Below, piece after piece: positions 9,996-17,570 of a DNA stretch of 64,000 nucleotides (the first letter of the stretch is position 1; each line of letters starts with the position of its first letter). Where the stretch lies: the NCBI RefSeq assembly GCF_021462265.1, contig NZ_JAJONF010000020.1, positions 108,761-172,760 on the forward strand, in the 5' to 3' direction. Source of the DNA: Streptomyces shenzhenensis (GTDB lineage Bacteria > Actinomycetota > Actinomycetes > Streptomycetales > Streptomycetaceae). The translations under genes and the position numbers were made by a program. The notes beneath the pieces are model-generated. The model was not told the origin of the DNA. It was given only the letters and a program-made list of their open reading frames with translations, and searched no databases.

Positions 9996-10709
9996 ATGGC
10001 CACGGCCACCGCCGCACCGGCGGCCTTCCGCGCCGCGCTGCGGACCCAGGCCGCCGAGCCGCCCGCGGCCGGGGTGCCCGCCTGGCTGTGGCGGCTCGCC
10101 ACCGCCGTCCACGGGGAACTGGCGCCGCCCGCCGCGGACGCCTGGGCGAACCGGCTGCACGCCCTGCTCGGTACGGCGAGGATCCCCGCCGGGCTGCGGC
10201 CCGTGCACGTCTGGCAGGCGGAGACCGTACTGCCGCTGCTGGCGGGCACGGCGGACACGGCCGTGCCCGCCGCCCTGCACCGCGCGGCGGCCCGGGGCGC
10301 ACCGGCCGACCGGGACACCTGGCGGTCGGCGCTCGGCCCGCTCCTGCTGCGGCTGCACGACGCCGCCTACGACCGTGCCGGCGCCTACGCGGAGGGCCAC
10401 GCGGGTGCCCGCGACCACGCCCTGGCCAACCGGTACTCCACCGCCGAGGCGGACGCGTACGGCCACGAGTACGCGCGGCTGAGCACCGAGGCGAACGCGC
10501 GCGCCTTCGCCGAGGCGCACGCGGCGGCGCTCGGCACGGCGCTCGCGACGGCGTACTCGGCCGACGATCCCGTCGCCTACGCGGCCACCTTCCCCGGGGC
10601 GCATCTGAAGGCCGCCCTGCGCGCCACGGCGGCGGCACCGGGCGAAGCCGCCCCGACCCAGCTCCTGGCCGACGGCCTCCTGAGGGCGCTCGCGGCTTGC
10701 CCCCCGTGA
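9996..10709 (+). CDS. Helical protein of unknown function at end of biosynthetic operon
   Basis: A 237-residue protein rich in Ala, with many Arg, His, Tyr and Glu residues and no signal peptide or membrane segment. I do not recognise a family. The C-terminal half has amphipathic Ala/Tyr/Glu-rich helices (for example AYAEGHAGARDHAL and EADAYGHEYARL). ATG 9996 is preferred because GAGGAAAG lies about seven bases before it; an in-frame ATG at 9966 overlaps the dioxygenase stop but lacks a good site. Its close spacing behind the dioxygenase places it in the same operon, so a product-specific role such as carrier, immunity or a cryptic enzyme is possible. Function is not assigned. Confidence 0.75.
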   Translation: MATATAAPAAFRAALRTQAAEPPAAGVPAWLWRLATAVHGELAPPAADAWANRLHALLGTARIPAGLRPVHVWQAETVLPLLAGTADTAVPAALHRAAARGAPADRDTWRSALGPLLLRLHDAAYDRAGAYAEGHAGARDHALANRYSTAEADAYGHEYARLSTEANARAFAEAHAAALGTALATAYSADDPVAYAATFPGAHLKAALRATAAAPGEAAPTQLLADGLLRALAACPP

Positions 10710-10739
10710 GGCGGCCGCCGGAGATCCACCCGTCGTGCC

Positions 10740-11030
10740 CTGTGAGAGGTCCGGCCGAGCGCGGACCGAGGCGAAAGCAGGCGTACGCGGTCGTGCCGTC
10801 CTTGCTGACGGCCCTGGCCCGGAAGGGGCCGACCGCACCGGAGACCTGGGAGCCGCCGGCCGCTTCGTCGACGAGCTTCTCGATCGCGGCCCGGTTGTGA
10901 AACCCTCGCCGGCCGCCGCGGGCGCCCTGGACGCGGCGTATCCGACGACACCCAGCACCGCCACCCGCAGCAGGGCGACGAACCCTCGCCGTCCGAAGGC
11001 CGCACGGCCCCGGTGATCGAGGACCGTTGC
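10740..11030 (-). pseudogene. Decayed MMPL-family transporter (N-terminal remnant)
   Basis: On the minus strand two pieces in different frames resemble consecutive parts of the N terminus of actinomycete MMPL transporters. The upstream piece (about 11030-10895) reads GRAAFGRRGFVALL, then VVGYAASRAPAA and GEGF, matching the first membrane helix and the start of the first periplasmic loop. After a frame change near 10895 the downstream piece (about 10893-10755) reads AAIEKLVDEAAGGS, then PFRARAVSKDG and TTAYA, matching a later part of that loop. About 40 expected residues between the pieces are missing, and no later transmembrane segments exist. No intact gene can be made. The identification is by eye from family memory. 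Confidence 0.62.
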
Positions 11031-11193
11031 CAGGACGAGGGAAGCGTCCGCTTCCGCTTCCCCCTTCACCAGCCCGCCCACGTGACCTTCGTCCGCGCAA
11101 GGTCGATACTTCGCTCAGGAGAACTGCGCCGCTCCCGGTCACCGCCCCCGCCCACACCTGACGAACAGTCACACCAAAGTCGGCGTTGATCTA

Positions 11194-11221
11194 CTCTGAC
11201 CTGTGAAGAAGCAGGTCAGAG
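11194..11221. promoter_or_regulatory. Perfect 10-bp inverted repeat upstream of dhaK
   Basis: CTCTGACCTG at 11194-11203 and its exact complement CAGGTCAGAG at 11212-11221 are separated by eight bases (TGAAGAAG). The repeat ends 30 bases before the dhaK ATG, in the promoter or leader position. It could be an operator for a dimeric repressor or activator, or an RNA hairpin in the leader. There is no T-tract, so a terminator is unlikely. Confidence 0.7.
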
Positions 11222-11251
11222 GCTAGCCTGGTAACGTCCTTGGAGGATCAC

Positions 11252-12244
11252 ATGAAGATGCTGATCAACGTTCCGGAAACCGTGGTGGCGGATGCGCTGC
11301 GGGGCATGGCGTCGGCTTTTCCCGACCTCGCCGTGGACGTGGAGAACCGGGTGATCGTACGACGGGACGCCCCCGTCGCCGGGCAGGTCGCGCTGGTCTC
11401 GGGCGGCGGTTCCGGGCATGAGCCGCTGCACGGCGGATTCGTGGGGCCCGGGATGCTGTCGGCCGCCTGTCCGGGCGAGGTGTTCACGTCCCCCGTCCCG
11501 GACCAGATGGCCCGGGCCGCCGCCGCCGTGGACAGCGGGGCCGGGGTGCTGTTCATCGTGAAGAACTACACCGGTGACGTGCTCAACTTCGACATGGCCG
11601 CCGAACTCGCCGAGGACGAGGGCATCCAGGTCGCGAAGGTGCTCGTCAACGACGACGTGGCCGTCACCGACAGTCTGTACACGGCGGGCCGGCGCGGCAC
11701 CGGCGCCACCCTGTTCGTCGAGAAGATCGCCGGGGCGGCCGCCGCCGAGGGACAGCCGCTGGAGCGGGTGGAGGCCGTCGGGCGCCAGGTGAACGAGAAC
11801 TCCCGCAGCTTCGGTGTCGCGCTGAGCGCCTGCACCACGCCGGCCAAGGGCTCCCCGACCTTCGATCTGCCGCCCGGCGAACTGGAGTTGGGCATCGGCA
11901 TCCACGGCGAGCCGGGCCGGGAGCGGCGGGCCATGATGACCTCCGGCGAGATCGCCGACTTCGCGGTCAACGCCGTACTGGAGGACATGCCGCCGCACAA
12001 CCCGGTCCTCGTCCTGGTCAACGGCATGGGCGCGACCCCGCTCCTCGAGCTGTACGGGTTCAACGCGGAGGTCCAGCGGGTGCTCGCGGAGCGCGGGGTG
12101 AGCGTGGCCCGCATCCTGGTCGGCAACTACGTGACCTCCCTGGACATGGCCGGTGCCTCGGTCACGCTCTGCCAGGTCGACGAGGAGCTGCTGCGGCTGT
12201 GGGACGCTCCGGTGAAGACACCGGCGCTGCGCTGGGGCATGTGA
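11252..12244 (+). CDS. dhaK: Dihydroxyacetone kinase, subunit DhaK
   Basis: A 330-residue DhaK. It binds dihydroxyacetone covalently through a histidine, seen in GIGIHGEPG near residue 217. Other signatures are GGGSGHEPLHGGFVG near 50, SPVPDQM, KNYTGDVLNF near 110 and NGMGATPLLE. ATG 11252 is chosen because GGAGG lies five bases upstream; a TTG twelve bases earlier is in frame but lacks a site. It is the first gene of dhaK-dhaL-dhaM. The encoded complex phosphorylates dihydroxyacetone in the cytoplasm using PTS phosphate rather than ATP, so it links to glycerol and triose use. The inverted repeat 30 bases upstream is the likely control site. Confidence 0.97.
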   Translation: MKMLINVPETVVADALRGMASAFPDLAVDVENRVIVRRDAPVAGQVALVSGGGSGHEPLHGGFVGPGMLSAACPGEVFTSPVPDQMARAAAAVDSGAGVLFIVKNYTGDVLNFDMAAELAEDEGIQVAKVLVNDDVAVTDSLYTAGRRGTGATLFVEKIAGAAAAEGQPLERVEAVGRQVNENSRSFGVALSACTTPAKGSPTFDLPPGELELGIGIHGEPGRERRAMMTSGEIADFAVNAVLEDMPPHNPVLVLVNGMGATPLLELYGFNAEVQRVLAERGVSVARILVGNYVTSLDMAGASVTLCQVDEELLRLWDAPVKTPALRWGM

Positions 12245-12298
12245 GCGAGAGACAGCACCGACCCGCGTCCGTACCGCAACGCAACGCAAGGAGATCCC

Positions 12299-12898
12299 GT
12301 GCTAGACGCCGACTTCTTCCGCCGCTGGATGGCGGTGACCGCCGCCTCCGTCGACCGTGAGGCGGAGCGGCTCACCGCCCTTGACTCCCCCATCGGGGAC
12401 GCCGACCACGGCAGCAACCTCCAGCGCGGTTTCAAGGCCGTGGTGGCCGCGCTGGAGAAGGACGCGCCCGCGACGCCGGGTGCCGTGCTGACGCTCGCCG
12501 GGCGTCAGCTGATCTCCACGGTCGGCGGCGCGTCCGGGCCGCTGTACGGCACGCTGCTGCGCGGTACCGGCAAGGCGCTCGGCGACGCGGCCGAGGTCAG
12601 TGAGGCCCAGTTCGCCGAGGCGCTGCGGGCCGGGGTGGACAAGGTCATGGCGCTCGGCGGGGCCGCGCCCGGGGACAAGACGATGATCGACGCCCTGGTG
12701 CCGGCCGTCGACGCGCTCGGTGACGGTTTCGGGGCGGCCCGGACCGCCGCCGAGCAGGGCGCCGAGGCGACGATCCCGTTGCAGGCCCGCAAGGGCCGGG
12801 CGAGCTATCTCGGCGAGCGCAGCATCGGCCACCAGGACCCGGGCGCCACCTCGTCGGCGCTGCTCGTCGCGGGACTCGCGGAGGCGGCCGGTGAGTGA
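12299..12898 (+). CDS. dhaL: Dihydroxyacetone kinase, subunit DhaL
   Basis: A 199-residue nucleotide-binding subunit. The family signature GDADHGSNLQRG near residue 30 supplies the Mg-ADP aspartates, and GASGPLYG near 77 and GDKTMIDAL near 120 are further family blocks. Length matches stand-alone DhaL of PTS-dependent enzymes. GTG 12299 has AAGGAGA about four bases upstream. ADP stays bound on DhaL and is rephosphorylated by DhaM, then gives phosphate to dihydroxyacetone on DhaK. It lies 54 bases after dhaK and overlaps dhaM by eight bases, which implies coupled translation. Confidence 0.96.
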   Translation: MLDADFFRRWMAVTAASVDREAERLTALDSPIGDADHGSNLQRGFKAVVAALEKDAPATPGAVLTLAGRQLISTVGGASGPLYGTLLRGTGKALGDAAEVSEAQFAEALRAGVDKVMALGGAAPGDKTMIDALVPAVDALGDGFGAARTAAEQGAEATIPLQARKGRASYLGERSIGHQDPGATSSALLVAGLAEAAGE

Positions 12899-13301
12899 GA
12901 ACAACCTGGTGGGAATCGTGCTGGTGTCGCACAGCGCGCAGGTCGCGGCGTCCGTCGCGGAGCTGGCCAAGGGGCTGGCGGGCGGCGCCACAACGGTGCC
13001 GGTCGCCCCGGCGGGCGGCACCGAGGGCGGCGGGCTCGGCACCAGCGCCGAGCTGATCGCCGCGGCTGCCGCGTCCGTGGACCGGGGCGCCGGGGTCGCC
13101 GTCCTCACCGACCTGGGCAGCGCGGTGCTCACCGTGAAGGCGCTGCTCGCCGAGGGCGACGAACTCCCTGCCGGCACCCGCCTGGTGGACGCCCCGTTCG
13201 TCGAGGGCGCGGTCGCCGCGGTCGTCACGGCCGGCACCGGGGCCGACCTGGACGCGGTGGCGGCGGCCGCCGCCGAGGCGTACACCTACCGCAAGGTCTG
13301 A
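12891..13301 (+). CDS. dhaM: PTS-dependent dihydroxyacetone kinase phosphotransferase subunit DhaM
   Basis: A 136-residue protein made of only the EIIA(Man)-like domain. The phosphorylated histidine is the one in VLVSHSAQVA near residue 14, and TDLGSAVLTV near 75 is the other typical block. It lacks the HPr and EI-like domains fused to E. coli DhaM, so it must take phosphate from general HPr encoded elsewhere. GTG 12891 sits inside the last codons of dhaL. This is the expected third gene of a complete PTS-type dihydroxyacetone kinase operon. Confidence 0.93.
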   Translation: MSENNLVGIVLVSHSAQVAASVAELAKGLAGGATTVPVAPAGGTEGGGLGTSAELIAAAAASVDRGAGVAVLTDLGSAVLTVKALLAEGDELPAGTRLVDAPFVEGAVAAVVTAGTGADLDAVAAAAAEAYTYRKV

Positions 13302-13373
13302 GGACCCCCGGGGCCGGCCGTCTGGTTTCGTGCCGGCGTCGCCGGGCCTGGGGCCTGTCGCGGAAGCGGCGTC

Positions 13374-13390
13374 GCCGCCCGAAGGGCGGC
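13374..13390. terminator. Hairpin between convergent dhaM and TetR genes
   Basis: GCCGCCC (13374-13380), loop GAA, then GGGCGGC (13384-13390) make a perfect 7-bp GC stem, followed by CCTTTC. It lies between dhaM and the oppositely directed TetR gene and can serve as a bidirectional terminator. Confidence 0.6.
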
Positions 13391-13406
13391 CCTTTCACAC
13401 CAGGCC

Positions 13407-14042
13407 CTAGCCAAGCCCCTCCGCCACCACCGCGAGGGCCGAGCGCATGGTCGCCGTGAGCTCGGCCTCCGCCGTGGCGGGGTCGGTGGTCTCGTCGGCG
13501 ACCCGCCAGGCGTAGTGCTCGACGGCCGCGCGCAGGGCCGCGTTGAACATGGCCGCCTGGATGGTGGGCCGCAGGTCGTCGGCGGCCAGCCCGGAGCGCT
13601 CGGCGAGGGCGCGGGCGAACGCCGGTTCGGCCTCGTCGTAGGACTGCAGCCACTCCGCCCGCAGGCCCGGTTCGCCGCGGGTCAGCCGGACCAGGGCGCC
13701 CATGGTGGCGCGGTCCGGGCCCGCCACCAGCCGGCTGTCCGTCGGTACGGCATCCTCGAAGACCTCCACCAGCGGCCGGCCGGGGCGCCATGCGCGCAGG
13801 CAGTCGGCCACGGCCTCGATACCGGCCGCGAACAACGGCCGTACGCAGGCCTCCTTGCTCGGGAAGTAGCGCCACACCGTGCGCGCCGAGACCCCGACCG
13901 CCTGCCCGATCTGGTCGCCCGTGGTCGCGGCCACCCCCTGGGTGACGAACAGGTCCACCGCGGCGCGGGCGATCTCCAGCCTGGTCTCGGCCTTGCGCTC
14001 CTCGGTCAGCGGCGGGCGTCCCGTGCGTCCCCCTGCGGTCAT
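13407..14042 (-). CDS. TetR-family transcriptional regulator
   Basis: A 211-residue regulator. The N-terminal DNA-binding domain is clear: ETRLEIARAAVDLF then GVAATTGDQIGQAVGVS and RTVWRYFPSKEA (residues about 18-65). The rest is a typical variable ligand-binding domain. The start at 14042 (MTAGGRTGRP) is chosen because GGAGGG lies four to five bases before it; an upstream in-frame GTG at 14072 has no site. It is divergent from the SDR gene at 14203, and a near-perfect palindrome at 14118-14144 lies between them. It most likely represses the SDR gene and itself, released by the SDR substrate or a related compound. Confidence 0.93.
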   Translation of the reverse strand: MTAGGRTGRPPLTEERKAETRLEIARAAVDLFVTQGVAATTGDQIGQAVGVSARTVWRYFPSKEACVRPLFAAGIEAVADCLRAWRPGRPLVEVFEDAVPTDSRLVAGPDRATMGALVRLTRGEPGLRAEWLQSYDEAEPAFARALAERSGLAADDLRPTIQAAMFNAALRAAVEHYAWRVADETTDPATAEAELTATMRSALAVVAEGLG

Positions 14043-14117
14043 CTGTCCCTCCGGTGCCGGTGGCTCTCGCACCGGGATTCTCCCCGAGGAACCGGGATGG
14101 TGGAAATTCCGGCCCCG

Positions 14118-14144
14118 ACTTCATGTCACTCGAAGACATTAAGT
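14118..14144. promoter_or_regulatory. Candidate TetR operator between divergent genes
   Basis: ACTTCATGTC (14118-14127) and GACATTAAGT (14135-14144) are inverted copies with one mismatch, separated by ACTCGAA. Size and position in the TetR/SDR divergent promoter fit a TetR-family operator. Confidence 0.65.
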
Positions 14145-14202
14145 CGTATGGTGTGACCGCACCGGGCGCAGGGCGCCTCGAACCACCTGATGGGAGCACC
14201 AC

Positions 14203-14964
14203 ATGGCCAGCGGACTCGACGGGCGCGGCGTCATCGTCACCGGCGCGGGATCGGGGATCGGGCGTGCCGCCGCCCTGGCCTTCGCCAGGGAGGGCGCCCG
14301 GGTCCTGGTCGCCGACCTGAACGCCGAGGCCGCGGGCGCGGCGGTGGCGGAGATCGAGAAGGCGGGCGGTACGGCCGTGGCCGTCACCGGGGACCTCAGT
14401 GAGCAGTCCGTGGTGGACCAGGTGGTCGCGACCGCGGTGGAGCGGTTCGGCGGGGTGGACGTCCTGGTGAACAACGCCGGGATCATGGACCGGATGTCGG
14501 CGCTCGCGGACGTCAGCGACACGGAGTGGGAGCGGGTGATACGGGTCAACCTCACCGCGCCGTTCCTGCTCACCCGGGCCGTGCTGCCGCACATGCTGGC
14601 GGCGGGCCGCGGCGCGATCGTCAACACCGCCTCCGAGGCCGGTCTGCGCGGCAGCGCGGCGGGCGCCGCCTACACGGCCTCGAAGCACGGGGTCGTCGGC
14701 CTGACCAAGAACCTGGCGGTGATGTACCGCAACCAGGGCATCCGGGCCAACGCCATCGCGCCCGGCGGCACCAGGACCGGAATCCAGATCGACCTGGAGG
14801 ACGGCGCCCACGGGCCCGCCGCGCTCGGCCCTTACTTCGGCAACGTCGGCCAGGTCTCCGAACCCGAGGAGCAGGCGGCCGCGATCGTCTTCCTCGCCTC
14901 GGACGCGGCCAGCAACATCAACGGCGCGATCCTGCCGGTCGACAACGGCTGGGCGGCCGTCTGA
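14203..14964 (+). CDS. Short-chain dehydrogenase/reductase (SDR), TetR-controlled
   Basis: A 253-residue classical SDR. The NAD(P)-binding TGAGSGIG is at residues 14-21, NNAG near 89, the catalytic serine in NTASEAG near 143 and YTASKHG (Tyr/Lys) near 156. Asp in VADLNAE after the second strand suggests NAD(H) preference. ATG 14203 follows a purine-rich GATGGGAG. It is a single transcription unit divergent from the TetR gene, so its substrate is probably related to the TetR inducer. The substrate cannot be read from the sequence. It runs toward the GH75 gene with only 31 bases between the stop codons. Confidence 0.93.
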   Translation: MASGLDGRGVIVTGAGSGIGRAAALAFAREGARVLVADLNAEAAGAAVAEIEKAGGTAVAVTGDLSEQSVVDQVVATAVERFGGVDVLVNNAGIMDRMSALADVSDTEWERVIRVNLTAPFLLTRAVLPHMLAAGRGAIVNTASEAGLRGSAAGAAYTASKHGVVGLTKNLAVMYRNQGIRANAIAPGGTRTGIQIDLEDGAHGPAALGPYFGNVGQVSEPEEQAAAIVFLASDAASNINGAILPVDNGWAAV

Positions 14965-14995
14965 CCCCTACGGCCGGGGGCGGCCCGGCCACCGG

Positions 14996-15682
14996 TCAGC
15001 CGCCCTCGACGAACTCCTCCGCCAGCCGTTCCCCCTCCGCCTCCGCCTCCGCACGGTCCTCGATGGGGTCGACCCCGGAGTCCTTGAAGACGATGTAGGT
15101 GACGCCGGAGGGCACCCCGCCCACCAGCGGGTCGGGGTCCACGCCCAGGGCCTTCGCGGTGGCGTAGGAGGCCTCGCCGATGATGTCGCGCGGTCCGGTG
15201 TCGCCGACAACGGCGTACTGCACGCGGTCCTTGTAGATCACCGCGGCCACCGTGCCGCCCCGGACGCCGGACGCCCAGTGGTTCCAGCGGCCGCTGGGGG
15301 CGGGTACGACGACGTAGGGCAGCTTCTCGGCGTTGAGCTGGCGGCCGTTGGACTGCTGGTAGGCGGTGGCGGCCGAGAACGACGGGTCGGCGCCGCGGTT
15401 GCAGTGGGCGGTGGGCCGGCCGTCACAGTCGATGTCGAGGTCCGCCTTCCAGAAGACGGCCCGCGAGGTGCCGCACACGGGGACGGTGGCGGCGGTGTCG
15501 GCGTCGGAGCGGTAGCGGCCCTTGGAGACCTGGTCGCAGTCCCGCACCCGGGCCAGCAGGTCGGTGGCGGTGATCCGGTGCCGGGAACCGGGGGCCGCGA
15601 ACGAGACGGCAGGCGCCGGCAGAGTGGCCGGGGCGAGCAGGGCGGCGCCGGCCGCGGCCAGCGTCAGCGACTGGACACGCAC
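14996..15682 (-). CDS. Secreted glycoside hydrolase family 75 chitosanase
   Basis: A 228-residue exported protein. An N-terminal signal peptide (SLTLAAAGAALLAPATL, then a short Ala-rich cleavage region) precedes the catalytic domain. The domain has the GH75 signature FWKADLDIDCDG near residue 87, whose acidic residues are the expected catalytic groups, and later GDTGPRDIIGEAS near 165. GH75 enzymes cleave chitosan endohydrolytically outside the cell. GTG 15682 is chosen because it begins the signal peptide; AAAAGGG lies about nine bases upstream. Six or so cysteines fit disulfides in an extracellular enzyme. It is convergent with the SDR gene. Confidence 0.88.
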   Translation of the reverse strand: MRVQSLTLAAAGAALLAPATLPAPAVSFAAPGSRHRITATDLLARVRDCDQVSKGRYRSDADTAATVPVCGTSRAVFWKADLDIDCDGRPTAHCNRGADPSFSAATAYQQSNGRQLNAEKLPYVVVPAPSGRWNHWASGVRGGTVAAVIYKDRVQYAVVGDTGPRDIIGEASYATAKALGVDPDPLVGGVPSGVTYIVFKDSGVDPIEDRAEAEAEGERLAEEFVEGG

Positions 15683-16459
15683 GATGAGGGACCCTTTTCG
15701 TGGGGGACATGGAGTCACCGGAACAATCTGGTGCGGGTCGGGCGGCCGAGCCAGCACGTGGGGGCCGTACAGGGCCGTTCGGAGCAACGAAACTGACGCT
15801 TCGTGAGAGGTCACCGAGGGCCGGGGCGCTGAGCCGGTGTCAGCCCAGGTCGCCCCGGCCGCCCGTGCCGGCGCGGGATCAGCGACGACAGCGTTCCGCG
15901 CCACAGGCGCGAACTTCCCTGTTCTCCGGGTAAGTTCGGCCGCAGTGCCCTCAGCATACGTAACTCTCCCCCGCCGTCTCCAATACGGCCCTCCTGATGC
16001 CCGCGTCGCGGGCAGACCATGGTGCCCGATTGGCCTGGACCATTGCCGTGTTGCCGTCCCGGGGAGGCGGAACCGTGCGCCGAGTCGCCGTCGTGGTCCG
16101 CGTCTGCTGCTGGTGACGTCCTGGGGCCGGGGGCGGCACCGACGGCGACAGCGGGCGGCCGCCCGGCGCCCCGACGGGGATGACCGCGGCCGCCGGAAGC
16201 GCCACCGGTGTGCACGTCATGTGGAACGCGCTGCCGGACGGCACCTGGGGCGGCCGGCCGGTGGAGCGGAGCGTGACGACGGGGACCTGAGCCGCATCCC
16301 CAGCCTGCGCCGGACGGAGGAAGAGGTCACCTGGCCGGTCGCCCTCCGGGTGCGGGACGCGCCGCGGCCCCTTTCGCTGAACCTGAGGCAGCACGGGCGT
16401 TTCCCCACCCTCGGCGGCGCAAGGGACGTTCCGCCAACCGTGCCGCCGGAGGGCAGACC
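15683..16459. other. Long noncoding stretch upstream of chitosanase and secreted protein
   Basis: About 780 bases with no convincing gene on either strand. It should contain the chitosanase promoter (minus strand) and the promoter of the gene at 16460. Around 15900-16000 base composition is less GC-rich than the neighbours. A hairpin with arms GCCCG/CGGGC lies at 15999-16013. Open frames here lack ribosome sites and coding bias. Confidence 0.5.
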
Positions 16460-17002
16460 ATGCGCACTACACGACTTCTCCTCCGCTCCGGCCTGACCCT
16501 GGCGGCCGCCGCCGCGTTCCCGACCTGGCTCGCCGGACCGTCCGCCGCAATCACGGGCATCTCGGTGAGCACCACCGGCACCACGGTCTCGGTGGTCACG
16601 AGCGCCTGCACCCAGAACAACGGCAGCTGGGGCAACGCCTCACTGCTCAACAGCGGTCAGACCGCCTTCGCCCAGGGACGGCAGGTGGCGTTGGCGGGCA
16701 CCACCGTGAGCCAGTCCGCCGCCTGGTCGGGAGTGTCGCCCGGCACCTACACGGTGGTCGTCGTCTGCTCCAACGGCGGCACGGCGGGCACCCAGTCGGT
16801 GATCGTGTCCGGAAGCCCCGCGGCGCCGACGACCTCCTCCACCAAAGCGGACGCGCCCACCCGCGGTGTGATGGGCGGCCTGGGCGGCGCCGCCCGCGAC
16901 TACGGCCCGCTCACCCTGGGCATCGGCGCCGCGCTGGTCGGCTCGGGCGTCATCGCCACCGGCTGGTACCTGCGCAAGCGCTCGAAGCCGTACCGGCTCT
17001 GA
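16460..17002 (+). CDS. Secreted, C-terminally membrane-anchored protein of unknown function
   Basis: A 180-residue protein starting at ATG 16460 with GGAGG about seven bases upstream. It has a signal peptide (RTTRLLLRSGLTLAAAAAF), then an extracellular Ser/Thr/Gly-rich beta-type domain (about 30-125) with two cysteines (SACTQN and VVCSNG), a Pro/Ser/Thr linker near 128-140, and a C-terminal transmembrane helix (about 155-172) followed by positively charged YLRKRSKPYR. The layout is that of a sortase-independent surface protein displayed on the outer face of the membrane. I do not recognise a family. Its stop codon is directly next to the stop of the convergent PadR gene. Confidence 0.85.
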   Translation: MRTTRLLLRSGLTLAAAAAFPTWLAGPSAAITGISVSTTGTTVSVVTSACTQNNGSWGNASLLNSGQTAFAQGRQVALAGTTVSQSAAWSGVSPGTYTVVVVCSNGGTAGTQSVIVSGSPAAPTTSSTKADAPTRGVMGGLGGAARDYGPLTLGIGAALVGSGVIATGWYLRKRSKPYRL

Positions 17003-17548
17003 CTAGGGCAGGCGGGGAAGGTCGCCGAACTCCTCCAGGGCGTCGCTGAGCCACCGCGTCCAGAAGGTCTCCAGGTCGATGCCGGCCCGGAGCACCAGGT
17101 GCCGCAGCCGGTCCTCGGGGGCGTCCTTGCCCGGCGGGAAGTCGCGGCGCTCGATCTCCTCGTACTCGGCCAACTGGCGTCGGTGCAGCTCCAGATGGCG
17201 GCGCAGGTCGGCTTCGAGGCCTGCGGTGCCGACGACCGCGGCCGCCCGCAGCCGCAGCAGGAGCACGTCCCGCTGTGGCTTGGGGTCCTGGGAGGCGGCG
17301 GTCCAGCGGGCCAGTTCGGCGCGGCCCGCGGGCAGGACCTCGTAGCTCTTCCTCTGCCCGCGGGCCGGCTGCTCGGCGGGCAGGGTGCGGATGTAGCCCC
17401 CGGCCTCCAGTCTTGCGAGCTCGCGATAGATCTGCTGGTGCGTGGCCGACCAGAAGTACCCGATCGACCGGTCGAACCTGCGGGTCAGCTCAAGCCCCGA
17501 CGACGGCCTTTCGAGCAGGGCGGTGAGAATCGCGTGCGGGAGTGACAT
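17003..17548 (-). CDS. PadR-family transcriptional regulator
   Basis: A 181-residue PadR regulator: winged helix at residues 1-80 (AILTALLERPSSG, then YFWSATHQQIYREL and LEAGGYIRTL) and a C-terminal coiled-coil domain with ELHRRQLAEYEEIE near 122-135. ATG 17548 follows AGGATGAG. It lies 22 bases downstream of fadH on the same strand, so the two may be cotranscribed, with PadR acting on fadH or a linked fatty-acid or phenolic pathway. The gene ends exactly where the convergent secreted-protein gene ends. Confidence 0.92.
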   Translation of the reverse strand: MSLPHAILTALLERPSSGLELTRRFDRSIGYFWSATHQQIYRELARLEAGGYIRTLPAEQPARGQRKSYEVLPAGRAELARWTAASQDPKPQRDVLLLRLRAAAVVGTAGLEADLRRHLELHRRQLAEYEEIERRDFPPGKDAPEDRLRHLVLRAGIDLETFWTRWLSDALEEFGDLPRLP

Positions 17549-17570
17549 GGGCTCATCCTAGGGACGGCCC

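Noticed and set aside
15811..16215. Minus-strand open frame in the noncoding stretch before the secreted protein
   Set aside because: No ribosome site, low-complexity Gly/Arg/Pro composition and no family resemblance.
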